From assembly GCA_002771615.1 (NCBI GenBank), contig PCSD01000094.1:1-30645 (forward strand): a stretch of 30,645 nt of DNA. The letters run 5' to 3'. The translations under genes were made by a program, and so were the position numbers. The notes beneath the pieces were generated by a model, which saw only the letters and a program-made list of their open reading frames with translations, had not been told where the DNA came from and did no database searches. The DNA comes from Candidatus Falkowbacteria bacterium CG23_combo_of_CG06-09_8_20_14_all_49_15. Lineage in GTDB: Bacteria > Patescibacteriota > Patescibacteriia > Patescibacteriales > UM-FILTER-48-10. Below are positions 24,226 through 30,645 of the stretch, piece by piece. The stretch's first letter is position 1. Each line of letters begins with the position of its first letter.

Positions 24226-26136
24226 TTATTGCTCTTTCGGAATTTGATAATAATCAAGTATGAAGGCGGCTAACTTGCTGAAAGTGGGCGCGGCCGATGA
24301 AACTGCAAATTCCGTATTCTGGGGGCTATCCAGCTTGACCAAGGCGATAAAAACTGGATCAGCCACCGGCCCAAAACCAATGAAACTCTGGGTCGTTTCT
24401 TCTCCATAGCCGCCTTTATCTTGGTGCGCGATTTGTGCGGTGCCGGTTTTGCCGGCCAGATAATAACCTTCCACTCGGGCGTTTTTTGCGTGTCCTTTTT
24501 CCATGACATTGACCATCATACCGGACAGAATCGTGGCCGTCCGCTCGCTGACCACCCTTCTGACCTGGCGCGGCGAGGTGATTTGCTCCGAATTGTCCGC
24601 TCTGACGATTTTTTCCACCAAATACGGTTTCATTAAAATCCCACCGTTCGCCACCGCGCTGAACGCGGTCACCATCTGCAACGCGGTCACGGTTAGGCCT
24701 TGACCAAAAGTCGCGGTCGCCGCCTCCACCGGCCGGATTGTTTTTCGTTTCAAATTGCCAATATCACCCATCGCTTCCGTTTCCAGCTCCACGCCGGTCT
24801 TTTCACCGAAACCGAAGGCTTTGACATATTCGGAAAATTTTTCCGCGCCGATTTGTTCCATAGAATAGACGGCGCCGGTGTTCAGGGAAAATTCCAAAAC
24901 ATTGCTCATGGTTGACAAACCGTGCGCGCCATGCGTGTCAAAGTCGGAATTCTTGATCGGTTTCGGCCAACCCTTAACCATAATATATCCTTTGTCTAAA
25001 TATGTCGATTCCGGCTTGACCGCGTTCAGGTCCAAGGCGGCGGCCATCGTCAGAGGCTTCATGATTGAACCCGGCTCCCATTGGTCAAAAATCACCGGAT
25101 TGTTATAGGCATAAATATCCGCCACTGCCGCATAGTCATTCGGATCATAATCCGGCGCCGAACACATAGCTAAAATCGCCCCGCTTTGGGGTTGCATGAC
25201 AATGATACTTCCGCTTTTGGCCTGATATTTTTCCACAGCTGCTTTTATCTGCCGGCAGGCAAAAAACTGGATTGGCCGCTCCAAAGTCAGATACAAGTCG
25301 CTACCATCAACGGCTTGATGCAATTCCCGATGGCTGGCAATATTTATTTGTCCGAAAGCGTCTTTTTCCGCCTTTAGATTTCCGAAGCGTCCGGACAATT
25401 CATCATTAAAAAATCCTTCCAGCCCATACTGGCCAAGAGGGGGGTCGGATTGGGCGCTCACAAAACCAAAAAGATGCCCGCCAATTTCTTTTTCCGGATA
25501 AAAACGGAAATCTTCTAAATAATAATCAAGTCCGGCCAAACCGTAAGTCATGAACTCTTTAACTTTCTCTTCTTCCACTTTGCTTTGCAATGGTTCAAAA
25601 GGATCGTCCGGTTTATCAAGTTTTTCAAGATAATAAGCGATTTTGGCGTCTTTGGCTTTCTTGGCCTCTAATTCATATTTGATCTGAAATAGTTCCTGAT
25701 CGGCGGGAAGCAAAGACGCGCTTGATGTGCCTGATCCGGCGAAATAAGGATCTTGCCGGAGATTGGAAAAAATCTTCTCCTGTTCTTTGGCCGCGTCAAA
25801 AAATTCGTATAATTTTTCCGCCGCCGCGTCTGGTTCGTCCACCAGGCGCGGGTCCGCGTAAAGCAAAGCGAATTTTTTATTAACCGCGGCCGGATAATAA
25901 ACATCAATCTGGTCTTTTTTTTCTTTGATCATAATCCGGCCGCGGCGCGGCTCAAGTCGGCGCTCGACTTGATGCTGGGCCGAAGCCAGGCCGGCATAAT
26001 GTCCGTATTTTAAAATCTGCAAGTTAAAAAGACGGTAAAGGGACATTAAAACAATTAAAAAAATAATCGTCAGCAATAAGTTTAAACGATTATTTTTATC
26101 TGTTTCGCGGCGCGGTTTTTTTTCCCCGTAGCTCAT
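24226..26136 (-). CDS. ftsI: Division-specific penicillin-binding protein (FtsI/PBP2-type transpeptidase)
   Basis: A septal class B PBP that cross-links peptidoglycan. It has a cytoplasmic tail (1-17), one membrane helix at about 18-36, and a pedestal domain that includes RRLEPRRGRIM. The transpeptidase domain has SxxK with catalytic S357 in EPGSIMKP, SxN at S417-L-N419, and KTGTAQ at 563-568. All three motifs are intact, so it should be active. At 636 aa it is slightly longer than usual. Residues about 100-200 form a charged, helix-rich insertion in the pedestal (KLYEFFDAAKEQEKIF, KYELEAKKAKDAKIAYYLEK). It follows ftsL by 23 bp in the normal dcw order. Confidence 0.95.
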   Translation of the reverse strand: MSYGEKKPRRETDKNNRLNLLLTIIFLIVLMSLYRLFNLQILKYGHYAGLASAQHQVERRLEPRRGRIMIKEKKDQIDVYYPAAVNKKFALLYADPRLVDEPDAAAEKLYEFFDAAKEQEKIFSNLRQDPYFAGSGTSSASLLPADQELFQIKYELEAKKAKDAKIAYYLEKLDKPDDPFEPLQSKVEEEKVKEFMTYGLAGLDYYLEDFRFYPEKEIGGHLFGFVSAQSDPPLGQYGLEGFFNDELSGRFGNLKAEKDAFGQINIASHRELHQAVDGSDLYLTLERPIQFFACRQIKAAVEKYQAKSGSIIVMQPQSGAILAMCSAPDYDPNDYAAVADIYAYNNPVIFDQWEPGSIMKPLTMAAALDLNAVKPESTYLDKGYIMVKGWPKPIKNSDFDTHGAHGLSTMSNVLEFSLNTGAVYSMEQIGAEKFSEYVKAFGFGEKTGVELETEAMGDIGNLKRKTIRPVEAATATFGQGLTVTALQMVTAFSAVANGGILMKPYLVEKIVRADNSEQITSPRQVRRVVSERTATILSGMMVNVMEKGHAKNARVEGYYLAGKTGTAQIAHQDKGGYGEETTQSFIGFGPVADPVFIALVKLDSPQNTEFAVSSAAPTFSKLAAFILDYYQIPKEQ

Positions 26137-26159
26137 GGCCGTTAAATTTATCTATTTTT

Positions 26160-26510
26160 CTAATCAGGCTTGATCGCGACTGTTTGATTGTTGCGCGTCA
26201 AATAAATATTGTCCGAGCCGCTCGGCACCAAACCGATTTTTTGCGCTTGGGCCGACACGGACTCCAGAGCCGACATCTTGGCCGCCAGCAATTCGTAGTC
26301 GCCGTTTTCCCGGCGTAATTCGCCCAAACAGGATTTTTTTTCAAATATTTCAAAACCCTTGCCGGACAAACTGTTGACCACGGCCGCGTTGCCGAACAGC
26401 AGGAATAAAACCAACAAGGATAACGCCCAGGCCAAAGATCGGAAGCTTGGGCCCTGTTTGGCCAAGCGGCACCGGCGGATCAAAGAACATTTTATTTTTG
26501 TTTTAGTCAT
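26160..26510 (-). CDS. ftsL: FtsL-like divisome protein
   Basis: FtsL is a bitopic scaffold that activates septal synthesis with FtsB and FtsQ. The 116-aa product has a basic cytoplasmic start, one membrane helix at about 27-46 (WALSLLVLFLLFGNAAVVNS) and a periplasmic part with a coiled-coil-like stretch (LGELRRENGDYELLAAKMSA), then IGLVPSGSDNIYL, a common FtsL ending. FtsL diverges fast, so the call rests on topology, size and position between rsmH and ftsI. The start codon overlaps the rsmH stop by 8 bases. Confidence 0.8.
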   Translation of the reverse strand: MTKTKIKCSLIRRCRLAKQGPSFRSLAWALSLLVLFLLFGNAAVVNSLSGKGFEIFEKKSCLGELRRENGDYELLAAKMSALESVSAQAQKIGLVPSGSDNIYLTRNNQTVAIKPD

Positions 26511-27423
26511 GAGTATTGATAATCCGAATCGCGGCGCGCAGTTTGGCGCTTCTGGCTCGGGGATTATTTTTGATTTCAGCGGCGGCGGGCACTAAAGGTT
26601 TTTTTGTCAGCAGGCGCAAGGCCGGCTCCGGCCCGTCGCTTATCCGTGATTTTTGCCGGAAAAAAATCTTCACGATCCGATCTTCCAAACTGTGGTAGGA
26701 AACAACCGCAATCACTCCGCCCGGACGCAGGCAACGGACAGCCGGCGCCAAAGCGGCGGATAAATTGCCCAGCTCGTCATTGACGGCGATGCGCAAAGCT
26801 TGAAAAACACGAGTGGCGGGATGAAGGCGGCGGGACGGGGGCTGGACAAAACTCACAATCCGCGCCAGTTCAGCGGCCGTGCGGATTTTTTTCTTTTGCC
26901 GCGCTTCTTTAATGGCGCGAGCGATGCGCCGGGAATTCCTTTCCTCGCCGAAACGGAAAAAAATATCCGCCAGCTCTTTTTCTGTCCGAAAATTTATCAG
27001 ATCATACGCGTTGGGACCTTGGTTGGCGATATTCATATTTAAAGCGCCATCGGATTGGAAAGACATGGCCAAATTTTCATCCTGAAGCTGGTCCGAAGAT
27101 AAACCCAAATCAAAAACAATGCCCGCCGCTTTTCCCCAAAATTCAGGACAATGGCTTTTTACCGCTTCTTCCAAATAGCGGAAATTAGCCTCGGCCATGA
27201 GTAAATTTTCCAGGCCTTGTTCCTGGTGCAACTTGTTCAAACGGTCAACGGCGCGCCGATCATAATCCAAGGCCAAGACCAGTCCTTGCGGGCCGACTTT
27301 AGCCGCGAAAGCCAAACTGTATCCCCCGCCCCCGGCCGTTGAATCAACGATAAAATCGCCCGGACGCGGATCAACCAAGCGGATCACCTCGTCCCGCATG
27401 ACTGGTTGATGGGCCGTGGCCAT
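26503..27423 (-). CDS. rsmH: 16S rRNA (cytosine-1402-N4)-methyltransferase
   Basis: RsmH (MraW) methylates C1402 in the P site of the 30S subunit. It begins HQPVMRDEVIRLVDPRPGDF, and the AdoMet motif IVDSTAGGGGYSLAFA follows. FDLGLSSDQLQD, ALNMNI and YHSLEDRIVKIFFRQKSR are all family signatures, as is AALRIAVNDELGNL. The start at 27423 (MATAHQPVM) is preferred: the frame extends to 27486, but that part overlaps the small ORF upstream and has no homology-like features. The result is 306 aa, the usual length. The 3' end overlaps ftsL by 8 bases. Confidence 0.96.
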   Translation of the reverse strand: MATAHQPVMRDEVIRLVDPRPGDFIVDSTAGGGGYSLAFAAKVGPQGLVLALDYDRRAVDRLNKLHQEQGLENLLMAEANFRYLEEAVKSHCPEFWGKAAGIVFDLGLSSDQLQDENLAMSFQSDGALNMNIANQGPNAYDLINFRTEKELADIFFRFGEERNSRRIARAIKEARQKKKIRTAAELARIVSFVQPPSRRLHPATRVFQALRIAVNDELGNLSAALAPAVRCLRPGGVIAVVSYHSLEDRIVKIFFRQKSRISDGPEPALRLLTKKPLVPAAAEIKNNPRARSAKLRAAIRIINTHD

Positions 27424-27436
27424 AGTGAAAAATAAT

Positions 27437-27568
27437 TTATAAAACCAAAGCCCGGGCGCGGTCAAACAGCAAGCGGCGCAATTCAATCGTATTGACGAGC
27501 GGCGGCTTGATGATGCGGACCCGGACTTTTTTTTGATTTTGATTCTGGCTGATTTTTATTTTGGCCAT
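27437..27568 (-). CDS. Candidate small basic protein between mraZ and rsmH
   Basis: This is a 43-aa reading frame in the gap between mraZ and rsmH. The product begins MAKIKISQNQNQKKVRVRII and ends LLFDRARALVL, with 10 Arg/Lys. From codon 15 on it is GC-rich like the neighbouring genes, unlike the AT-rich spacers on both sides, which argues for coding. It ends 13 bases before the rsmH start. No Shine-Dalgarno sequence is seen, but most genes here lack one. I know of no family match; a nucleic-acid-binding role is only a guess from charge. It may be a real dcw gene or a decayed one. Confidence 0.45.
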   Translation of the reverse strand: MAKIKISQNQNQKKVRVRIIKPPLVNTIELRRLLFDRARALVL

Positions 27569-27622
27569 TTTGTTTTTATTTTTTGTAATTTATTTTTTGC
27601 TCAAAGGTCTTTGCGGCAAATT

Positions 27623-28054
27623 TCAAATATCCAGATTGCCGAGATTTTCCGCGATCTCCGCGCTGTTTTTCTCTGTCCCGGTCTTATATTTCCCCCAATT
27701 ATCCTCGTCCCAAATTTCCAAACGGTTATAAAGCCCGGCGACGATGACTTTCTTTTTTAAACCGGCAAAGTGGCGAAGATATTCCGGAAGATTGATCCGA
27801 CCTTGGCTATCAAAGTCAACTTCCGCGGCGCCGCTGAGCATAAAACGGGCAAAAGCCCTTGATTTTGACTGGCCGATTGGTAAGTTGGAAAGCTTTTCCG
27901 CCAGAGCGGCCCACTGCTTTTTCGGATAAACGATCAGACAATTATCCAAGCCCTTGGTCGCGACCGCCCCTTCTTTCAATAAAACACGAAACTTGGCCGG
28001 AATCGCCATCCGTCCTTTTTCGTCTAAGCTATGCTTGTATTCACCGATAAACAT
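27623..28054 (-). CDS. mraZ: Transcriptional regulator MraZ
   Basis: MraZ is a DNA-binding protein with two tandem SpoVT/AbrB-like units that controls its own dcw operon. The first unit begins MFIGEYKHSLDEKGRMAIPA (DxKGR motif) and the second is VDFDSQGRINLPEYLRHF, ending ..VAGLYNRLEIWDEDNW. The ATG at 28054 is chosen over a TTG three codons earlier because it matches the family start MF-x-GEY. The product is 143 aa. The gene is preceded by a leader of about 450 nt and by a promoter with three repeated TGGTG boxes. It is followed by an AT-rich spacer before the small ORF. Expected to be autoregulated. Confidence 0.96.
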   Translation of the reverse strand: MFIGEYKHSLDEKGRMAIPAKFRVLLKEGAVATKGLDNCLIVYPKKQWAALAEKLSNLPIGQSKSRAFARFMLSGAAEVDFDSQGRINLPEYLRHFAGLKKKVIVAGLYNRLEIWDEDNWGKYKTGTEKNSAEIAENLGNLDI

Positions 28055-28170
28055 GCGGCCCAATGCTATTAAACGGAAATTTTAATGCTTAAAAGAATAT
28101 GTAAAACAATAATTAATGGAATTTATTTTTGTTTTTGTTTGTCTTTTTTTGATTTTTATATTTATCGTTT

Positions 28171-28233
28171 AAGGCCGATAAGGAGGCCGGTCAATCTGTT
28201 TGTGGCGATTGAACCAGACCCCTTCTTTGTCTT
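28171..28233. repeat. Hairpin repeat A in the mraZ leader
   Basis: A long imperfect inverted repeat: about 26 bases (28171-28196) pair with 28207-28233 around a 10-base loop, with a few mismatches. Its arms share AAGGAGG and CCCCTTCTTTG with hairpin B, so the two are diverged copies in the same orientation. Confidence 0.75.
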
Positions 28234-28374
28234 AAAACCGCTTCGGATTGATTTTGCTGGCCCGAAGCTTTCCAGCCAAGCATGTGTTTTTGTTTTTCGG
28301 CCGGCGTTAATTGTCTTGAACCGTCCGGAAGACTCTTTTTTATTTTTGTTTGCTTTGCCGTTTATTTTTGTTTT

Positions 28375-28421
28375 AGGCAGACAAGGAGGTCGGCCATAAA
28401 GACCAAACCCCTTCTTTGCCT
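28375..28421. repeat. Hairpin repeat B in the mraZ leader
   Basis: Arms 28375-28395 and 28401-28421 form a stem of about 20 positions with a 5-base loop (ATAAA) and four or five mismatches or wobbles. It has the same AAGGAGG and CCCCTTCTTTG cores as hairpin A, about 200 bases away. Confidence 0.75.
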
Positions 28422-28488
28422 TAAACGCGCTTGCTAAAGGCGCGCTGATCCCCATGCTATTTTATTTGGTAAGGCGTAAAATGAACTT

Positions 28489-28513
28489 CACCATATTTCA
28501 CCACTCATCACCA
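28489..28513 (-). promoter_or_regulatory. Predicted MraZ operator (three TGGTG boxes)
   Basis: The minus strand reads TGGTG-N5-TGGTG-N5-TGGTG, three identical boxes with an exact 10-bp period (28513-28509, 28503-28499, 28493-28489). Known MraZ sites are direct repeats of TGGG-like or GTGG-like boxes with 5-bp spacers. They lie just after the predicted transcription start, so bound MraZ would block promoter clearance and repress its own operon. Confidence 0.82.
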
Positions 28514-28523
28514 TTATGATTTT

Positions 28524-28552
28524 ATTATATGCCACTGGTGGCCCTATGTCAA
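28524..28552 (-). promoter_or_regulatory. Consensus promoter of the mraZ (dcw) operon
   Basis: Minus-strand TTGACA (28552-28547), exactly 17-bp spacer, TATAAT (28529-28524): a perfect consensus. Transcription should begin near 28517, directly upstream of the TGGTG boxes. The spacer contains a GCCACCAGTGGC-type palindrome. This is the strongest promoter in the window by sequence. Confidence 0.88.
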
Positions 28553-28597
28553 CATTTTCCAGTAAAATTTAATTTATTTAATATTAAAGACAAAAAT

Positions 28598-28629
28598 AAA
28601 AAAAATTCGGCCTATGCACAGGCCGAATT
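28598..28629 (-). terminator. Terminator after the tsaB-like gene
   Basis: On the minus strand a perfect 10-bp stem AATTCGGCCT/AGGCCGAATT with a 6-base loop (28604-28629) is followed by eight T's. It insulates the mraZ promoter from the upstream transcript. The sequence between it and 28698 holds no gene. Confidence 0.93.
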
Positions 28630-28697
28630 TCGTAAAAAAATATTTATCAATTATTCTAACACGTTTTTTTCAACATTCCGTCCACAAGTTAGAAAGT

Positions 28698-29108
28698 TTA
28701 CAGGAGTTTTTTCTTCTTGGTAATGCGGGGCGGACAACGGTACTCGGGCAAAATCACCTTAAAGCCGTTTTCCCCGACTTCGGCCGGATTGGCAAAATTG
28801 GGATCATTTAAACCTCCCCAAATGAATAAATTGCATTTCCAGCCATATGCCAAGGCATTGGCCGTGGCCGCCACAATCCTTTGGGTGGTATAACTTTCTC
28901 CCCGCGGATTAGCCAAAACCGCGTCAAGCGCGGTCTTTTCTAGGCCGCTTTGCTTGAGCAAGCGGTCTAATCCGGACAGAATAGCTTCCCCGTGGTCCAC
29001 CGCCGGATCTAAAATCGTTTGCGCGCAAATTTCCCCCCGGACGCGCAAAGCCAGATAAATGGCATCCTTTTTAGCTCCATCAATGAGAAGCTGGAATGTT
29101 TTCCGCAT
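28698..29108 (-). CDS. tsaB: TsaB-like protein, short form
   Basis: TsaB partners TsaD in making the t6A37 modification of tRNAs that read ANN codons. The 136-aa product matches the N-terminal ASKHA lobe. It has LLIDGAKKDAIYLALRVRGE (first strand pair), HGEAILSGLDRLLKQSGL (the HSE-like helix), LDAVLANPRGESYTTQRIVA (in place of GPGSFTGLR) and ATANALAYGW. The second lobe of ordinary TsaB (about 220-230 aa) is missing, and the glycine-rich GPGSFTG loop is altered to NPRGESYT. A tail of basic residues ends it. Identity is probable, from motif order only. It starts 21 bp after the upstream gene and has its own strong terminator. Confidence 0.62.
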   Translation of the reverse strand: MRKTFQLLIDGAKKDAIYLALRVRGEICAQTILDPAVDHGEAILSGLDRLLKQSGLEKTALDAVLANPRGESYTTQRIVAATANALAYGWKCNLFIWGGLNDPNFANPAEVGENGFKVILPEYRCPPRITKKKKLL

Positions 29109-29129
29109 GGGCGTAAAGATAAAACAAGC

Positions 29130-30428
29130 TTATTCAATAAAGAAGCCGAGCGAATAATGCAAACGGCTGTCCGCGCCGCTCACTTTAATCTCCGTGGCCA
29201 AAGGTTTTTCCACGACCGGCACGGTGATGATTTCGTTGAAGCGGCCTTGTTCGTCAGAGTAAATTTTTGTTATTGAAGATTCAAATTTGATGGTTAATGG
29301 CTCCCTAATCCCGAAACCGCCGCCGCGCAAAAAAATCTGGCCGCCGGCGGCTGAACGATTTTTATCCGTCTTGAGAAAAAGCCCTTCGGCCGGACGCAAA
29401 TCTTCTTCGGAACTGGCGAAATAATCCAATAAGCGGAGATTTCCGTCATAAACTGCCAGACAGGAGCTGTTAAAAAGTACGATGATTTCGCCCTGATCGG
29501 TCATTACCGCTTCCAAACCCGCGGCCCAGCCGTTATCCAAGGGAGCGGTCGTCGTGTATTCCCAGGCGACCGGCTCCATGGTGTTTTTGTTCATTTTTAC
29601 CACGCCGATGCCGTCGGAAAAATAGACATAAGGGCTGCCGGCGGTCCCGGCGGCGTCATAGCCCAGATTGGAAGTATGGTAAAAAATTTTATCAATCCGG
29701 CCATCCAAGCTAAGTTTTTTCAATCCTTCATTATCAACCAGATATAAAGCACCATTCAAGCTGTCGTTATAAATCGCGTTTTTCTGATAATCTTCCAGGA
29801 GAAAATCCCTGGCCGCCGTTACCTGGCGATCGCGACGATTATAAATTTTCAACTGCCCGTCGGCAATTTGAAAAATCTGATCCCCGTTCGGAGAAAATTT
29901 GACATTATCCGGATGCGGACTTTTGACCTCATAGGCGTCAATCACCATTAAATCATAATTATAGATCTTCGTCCATTTATTGCTCACGGTCGCCACGTAG
30001 CGGCCAAAAATTTCCACGCCCGTAAACCAATCCCAGGAATTATCCTTGACGGATTTGACCAGGATCGGATTGTCCGGATTACTCACATCATATTTGGAAA
30101 AATACCGCCCTTCCGCCGTATAGGCGTAAAGCCGGCCATTCTCAACATTAAAATCCGCGTCAAAAAAATTCAGTTCCCGGCTCCAACGGTCCGGCTGGGG
30201 CTGGATGACAGCGGTGCGGCGCAGATAGCCATTTTCAAGCACGAAAAATTCAGCGTAACTCATGTTGGTAGTCACAATCACCACCTGCCCGTTATAATAG
30301 GCGGCTTTCCCGTGGGAATAGGCGCGGATCCGGCTCTGGCCCGGCTGGGCAAAAATAAAAACACCCAGGCCGCTCACCAGCAAAAAGAGCGCCACGAACC
30401 AAAAAAAGTTTTTCTTTGCTAATTTCAT
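29130..30428 (-). CDS. Signal-anchored propeller-like surface protein
   Basis: The start at 30428 (MKLAKKNFFWFVALFLLVSG) gives a 432-aa product whose first 30 residues are a signal anchor or signal peptide. A candidate promoter lies just upstream, so the in-frame TTG at 30473 is not preferred. The rest is a series of beta-strand repeats with aromatic and Asp/Gly turns (GKAAYYNGQVVIVTTNMSYA, AEGRYFSKYDVSNPDNP, SPNGDQIFQIADGQLKIYNR, GALYLVDNEGLKKLSLDGR). These suggest a WD40- or NHL-like propeller outside the membrane. A short Ig-like end segment (IREPLTIKFESSITKIYSDE) follows. Family unknown. It is cotranscribed with the tsaB-like gene (21-bp gap). Confidence 0.75.
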   Translation of the reverse strand: MKLAKKNFFWFVALFLLVSGLGVFIFAQPGQSRIRAYSHGKAAYYNGQVVIVTTNMSYAEFFVLENGYLRRTAVIQPQPDRWSRELNFFDADFNVENGRLYAYTAEGRYFSKYDVSNPDNPILVKSVKDNSWDWFTGVEIFGRYVATVSNKWTKIYNYDLMVIDAYEVKSPHPDNVKFSPNGDQIFQIADGQLKIYNRRDRQVTAARDFLLEDYQKNAIYNDSLNGALYLVDNEGLKKLSLDGRIDKIFYHTSNLGYDAAGTAGSPYVYFSDGIGVVKMNKNTMEPVAWEYTTTAPLDNGWAAGLEAVMTDQGEIIVLFNSSCLAVYDGNLRLLDYFASSEEDLRPAEGLFLKTDKNRSAAGGQIFLRGGGFGIREPLTIKFESSITKIYSDEQGRFNEIITVPVVEKPLATEIKVSGADSRLHYSLGFFIE

Positions 30429-30457
30429 AATTAGTGATGTTGAATAAATAATATCCT

Positions 30458-30486
30458 TTCTTAGCATAAACAAGCTTAAAAGTCAA
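30458..30486 (-). promoter_or_regulatory. Weak candidate promoter for the propeller-like gene
   Basis: Minus-strand TTGACT (30486-30481), 17-bp spacer, TAAGAA (30463-30458). The -10 matches only 3 of 6. The predicted start near 30451 precedes the ATG at 30428. Confidence 0.35.
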
Positions 30487-30565
30487 TGGATTTTTTGTTC
30501 TGCTTCTTTTCTTGTTTTTTTGCTTATTTTTCTTATTTTTCTTCTTGTTTATCTTCTTCTTGTTC

Positions 30566-30645
30566 TTATTTTTCCGCCCGAACGGATTCATATAAAGCCA
30601 AAATCTCGGCGCTAATCTTTTCCCAGCTGTATTGCTCGGTTACTC
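30566..30645 (-). CDS. C-terminal end of a glycosyltransferase (partial)
   Basis: The gene runs off the right edge; only the last 26 codons are seen. The tail reads VTEQYSWEKISAEILALYES, then VRAEK and a TAA stop. The YSWEKIS..ILALYE pattern is the usual last helix of GT4 (GT-B) glycosyltransferases that swings back to the N-terminal domain; the gene at 8530 ends with the similar KYSWWECAREHWQIYHGLL. The next 80 bases are a pyrimidine-rich tract on the plus strand. Confidence 0.7.
   Translation of the reverse strand, partial: VTEQYSWEKISAEILALYESVRAEK

Larger units (their letters stand above)
28055..28488 (-). ncRNA. Long structured 5' leader of the mraZ operon
   Basis: The 434 bases between the MraZ boxes and the mraZ start hold no convincing gene. 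They contain two related long hairpins (28171-28233 and 28375-28421), several smaller stems between them (CTTCGG/CCGAAG at 28241-28267, GCTGG/CCAGC at 28256-28276), T/A-rich tracts repeating TTTATTTTTGTTT, and a short GC hairpin at about 28425-28441. No T-run follows the hairpins in either direction, so they are not simple terminators. I recognise no known riboswitch. A 97-codon minus-strand frame (28162-28455) spans it but looks like an artefact of the repeats. A regulatory leader is possible but unproved. Confidence 0.45.

Noticed and set aside
28085..28399. 104-codon plus-strand frame in the mraZ leader
   Set aside because: Phe-rich product results from T-rich tracts; no promoter or ribosome binding site.
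28162..28455. 97-codon minus-strand frame in the mraZ leader
   Set aside because: Lys/Gly-rich product follows the two DNA hairpin repeats, has no ribosome binding site and no domain-like pattern; better explained by structured leader.
28489..28513. Regular short repeats as a possible CRISPR remnant
   Set aside because: Units are only 5 bases with 5-base spacers and sit at a promoter; this fits an MraZ operator. No CRISPR array or cas gene is present in the window.
30292..30591. Lys/Asn-rich 99-codon minus-strand frame
   Set aside because: Created by the purine-rich tract and out of frame with both flanking genes.

Overview
The window looks like a piece of a Patescibacteria (Candidate Phyla Radiation) genome, probably Parcubacteria-like. 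This is inferred from gene content, not from a search. The supporting signs are: a DUF4012 protein beside a DUF11-like surface protein; a membrane-anchored VirD4/TraG-like ATPase with no other conjugation genes; shortened versions of universal proteins (AlaRS without its C-terminal domain, MurF without its N-terminal domain, a half-length TsaB); a GreA with a short basic N-terminal extension; and AT-rich spacers between GC-richer genes. TGA acts as an ordinary stop (for example at the end of dnaX), so genetic code 11 fits. Most genes lie on the minus strand. Only three starts have a clear Shine-Dalgarno sequence (rpsK, the GAF gene at 17457 and the secreted protein at 21581).

Layout. 1-1750: a detached ribosomal operon, infA-rpmJ-rpsM-rpsK, with its own near-consensus promoter. 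1810-8500: alaS behind two large membrane-anchored surface proteins (DUF11-like and DUF4012). 8530-10530: a GT4 glycosyltransferase diverging from greA, then a bidirectional terminator and tRNA-Gln(CUG). 10555-16312: dnaX, a 220-aa conserved-looking protein of unknown function, and a two-gene unit of a 167-aa helical protein plus the VirD4-like ATPase. 16386-18621 (plus strand): a CorA-type channel with a non-canonical selectivity motif, then a GAF protein with a decayed histidine-kinase core, each followed by a terminator. 18804-21532: cysS followed by a tRNA-dihydrouridine synthase. 21540-28552: a compact division and cell-wall (dcw) operon, mraZ - small ORF - rsmH - ftsL - ftsI - murF - cysteine synthase - small secreted protein, ending at a terminator. 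28598-30645: a short TsaB-like protein, a signal-anchored propeller-like protein and the tail of another glycosyltransferase.

How it works together. The dcw operon has the clearest regulation. A perfect TTGACA-N17-TATAAT promoter is followed at once by three TGGTG boxes on a 10-bp period, the arrangement expected of an MraZ operator. A leader of about 450 nt then precedes mraZ and carries two related long hairpins. That leader, and an unlisted 43-aa ORF between mraZ and rsmH, are the least explained parts of the window. The surface proteins, glycosyltransferases and VirD4-like ATPase fit an envelope and cell-contact theme, but no specific function can be proved from sequence alone.
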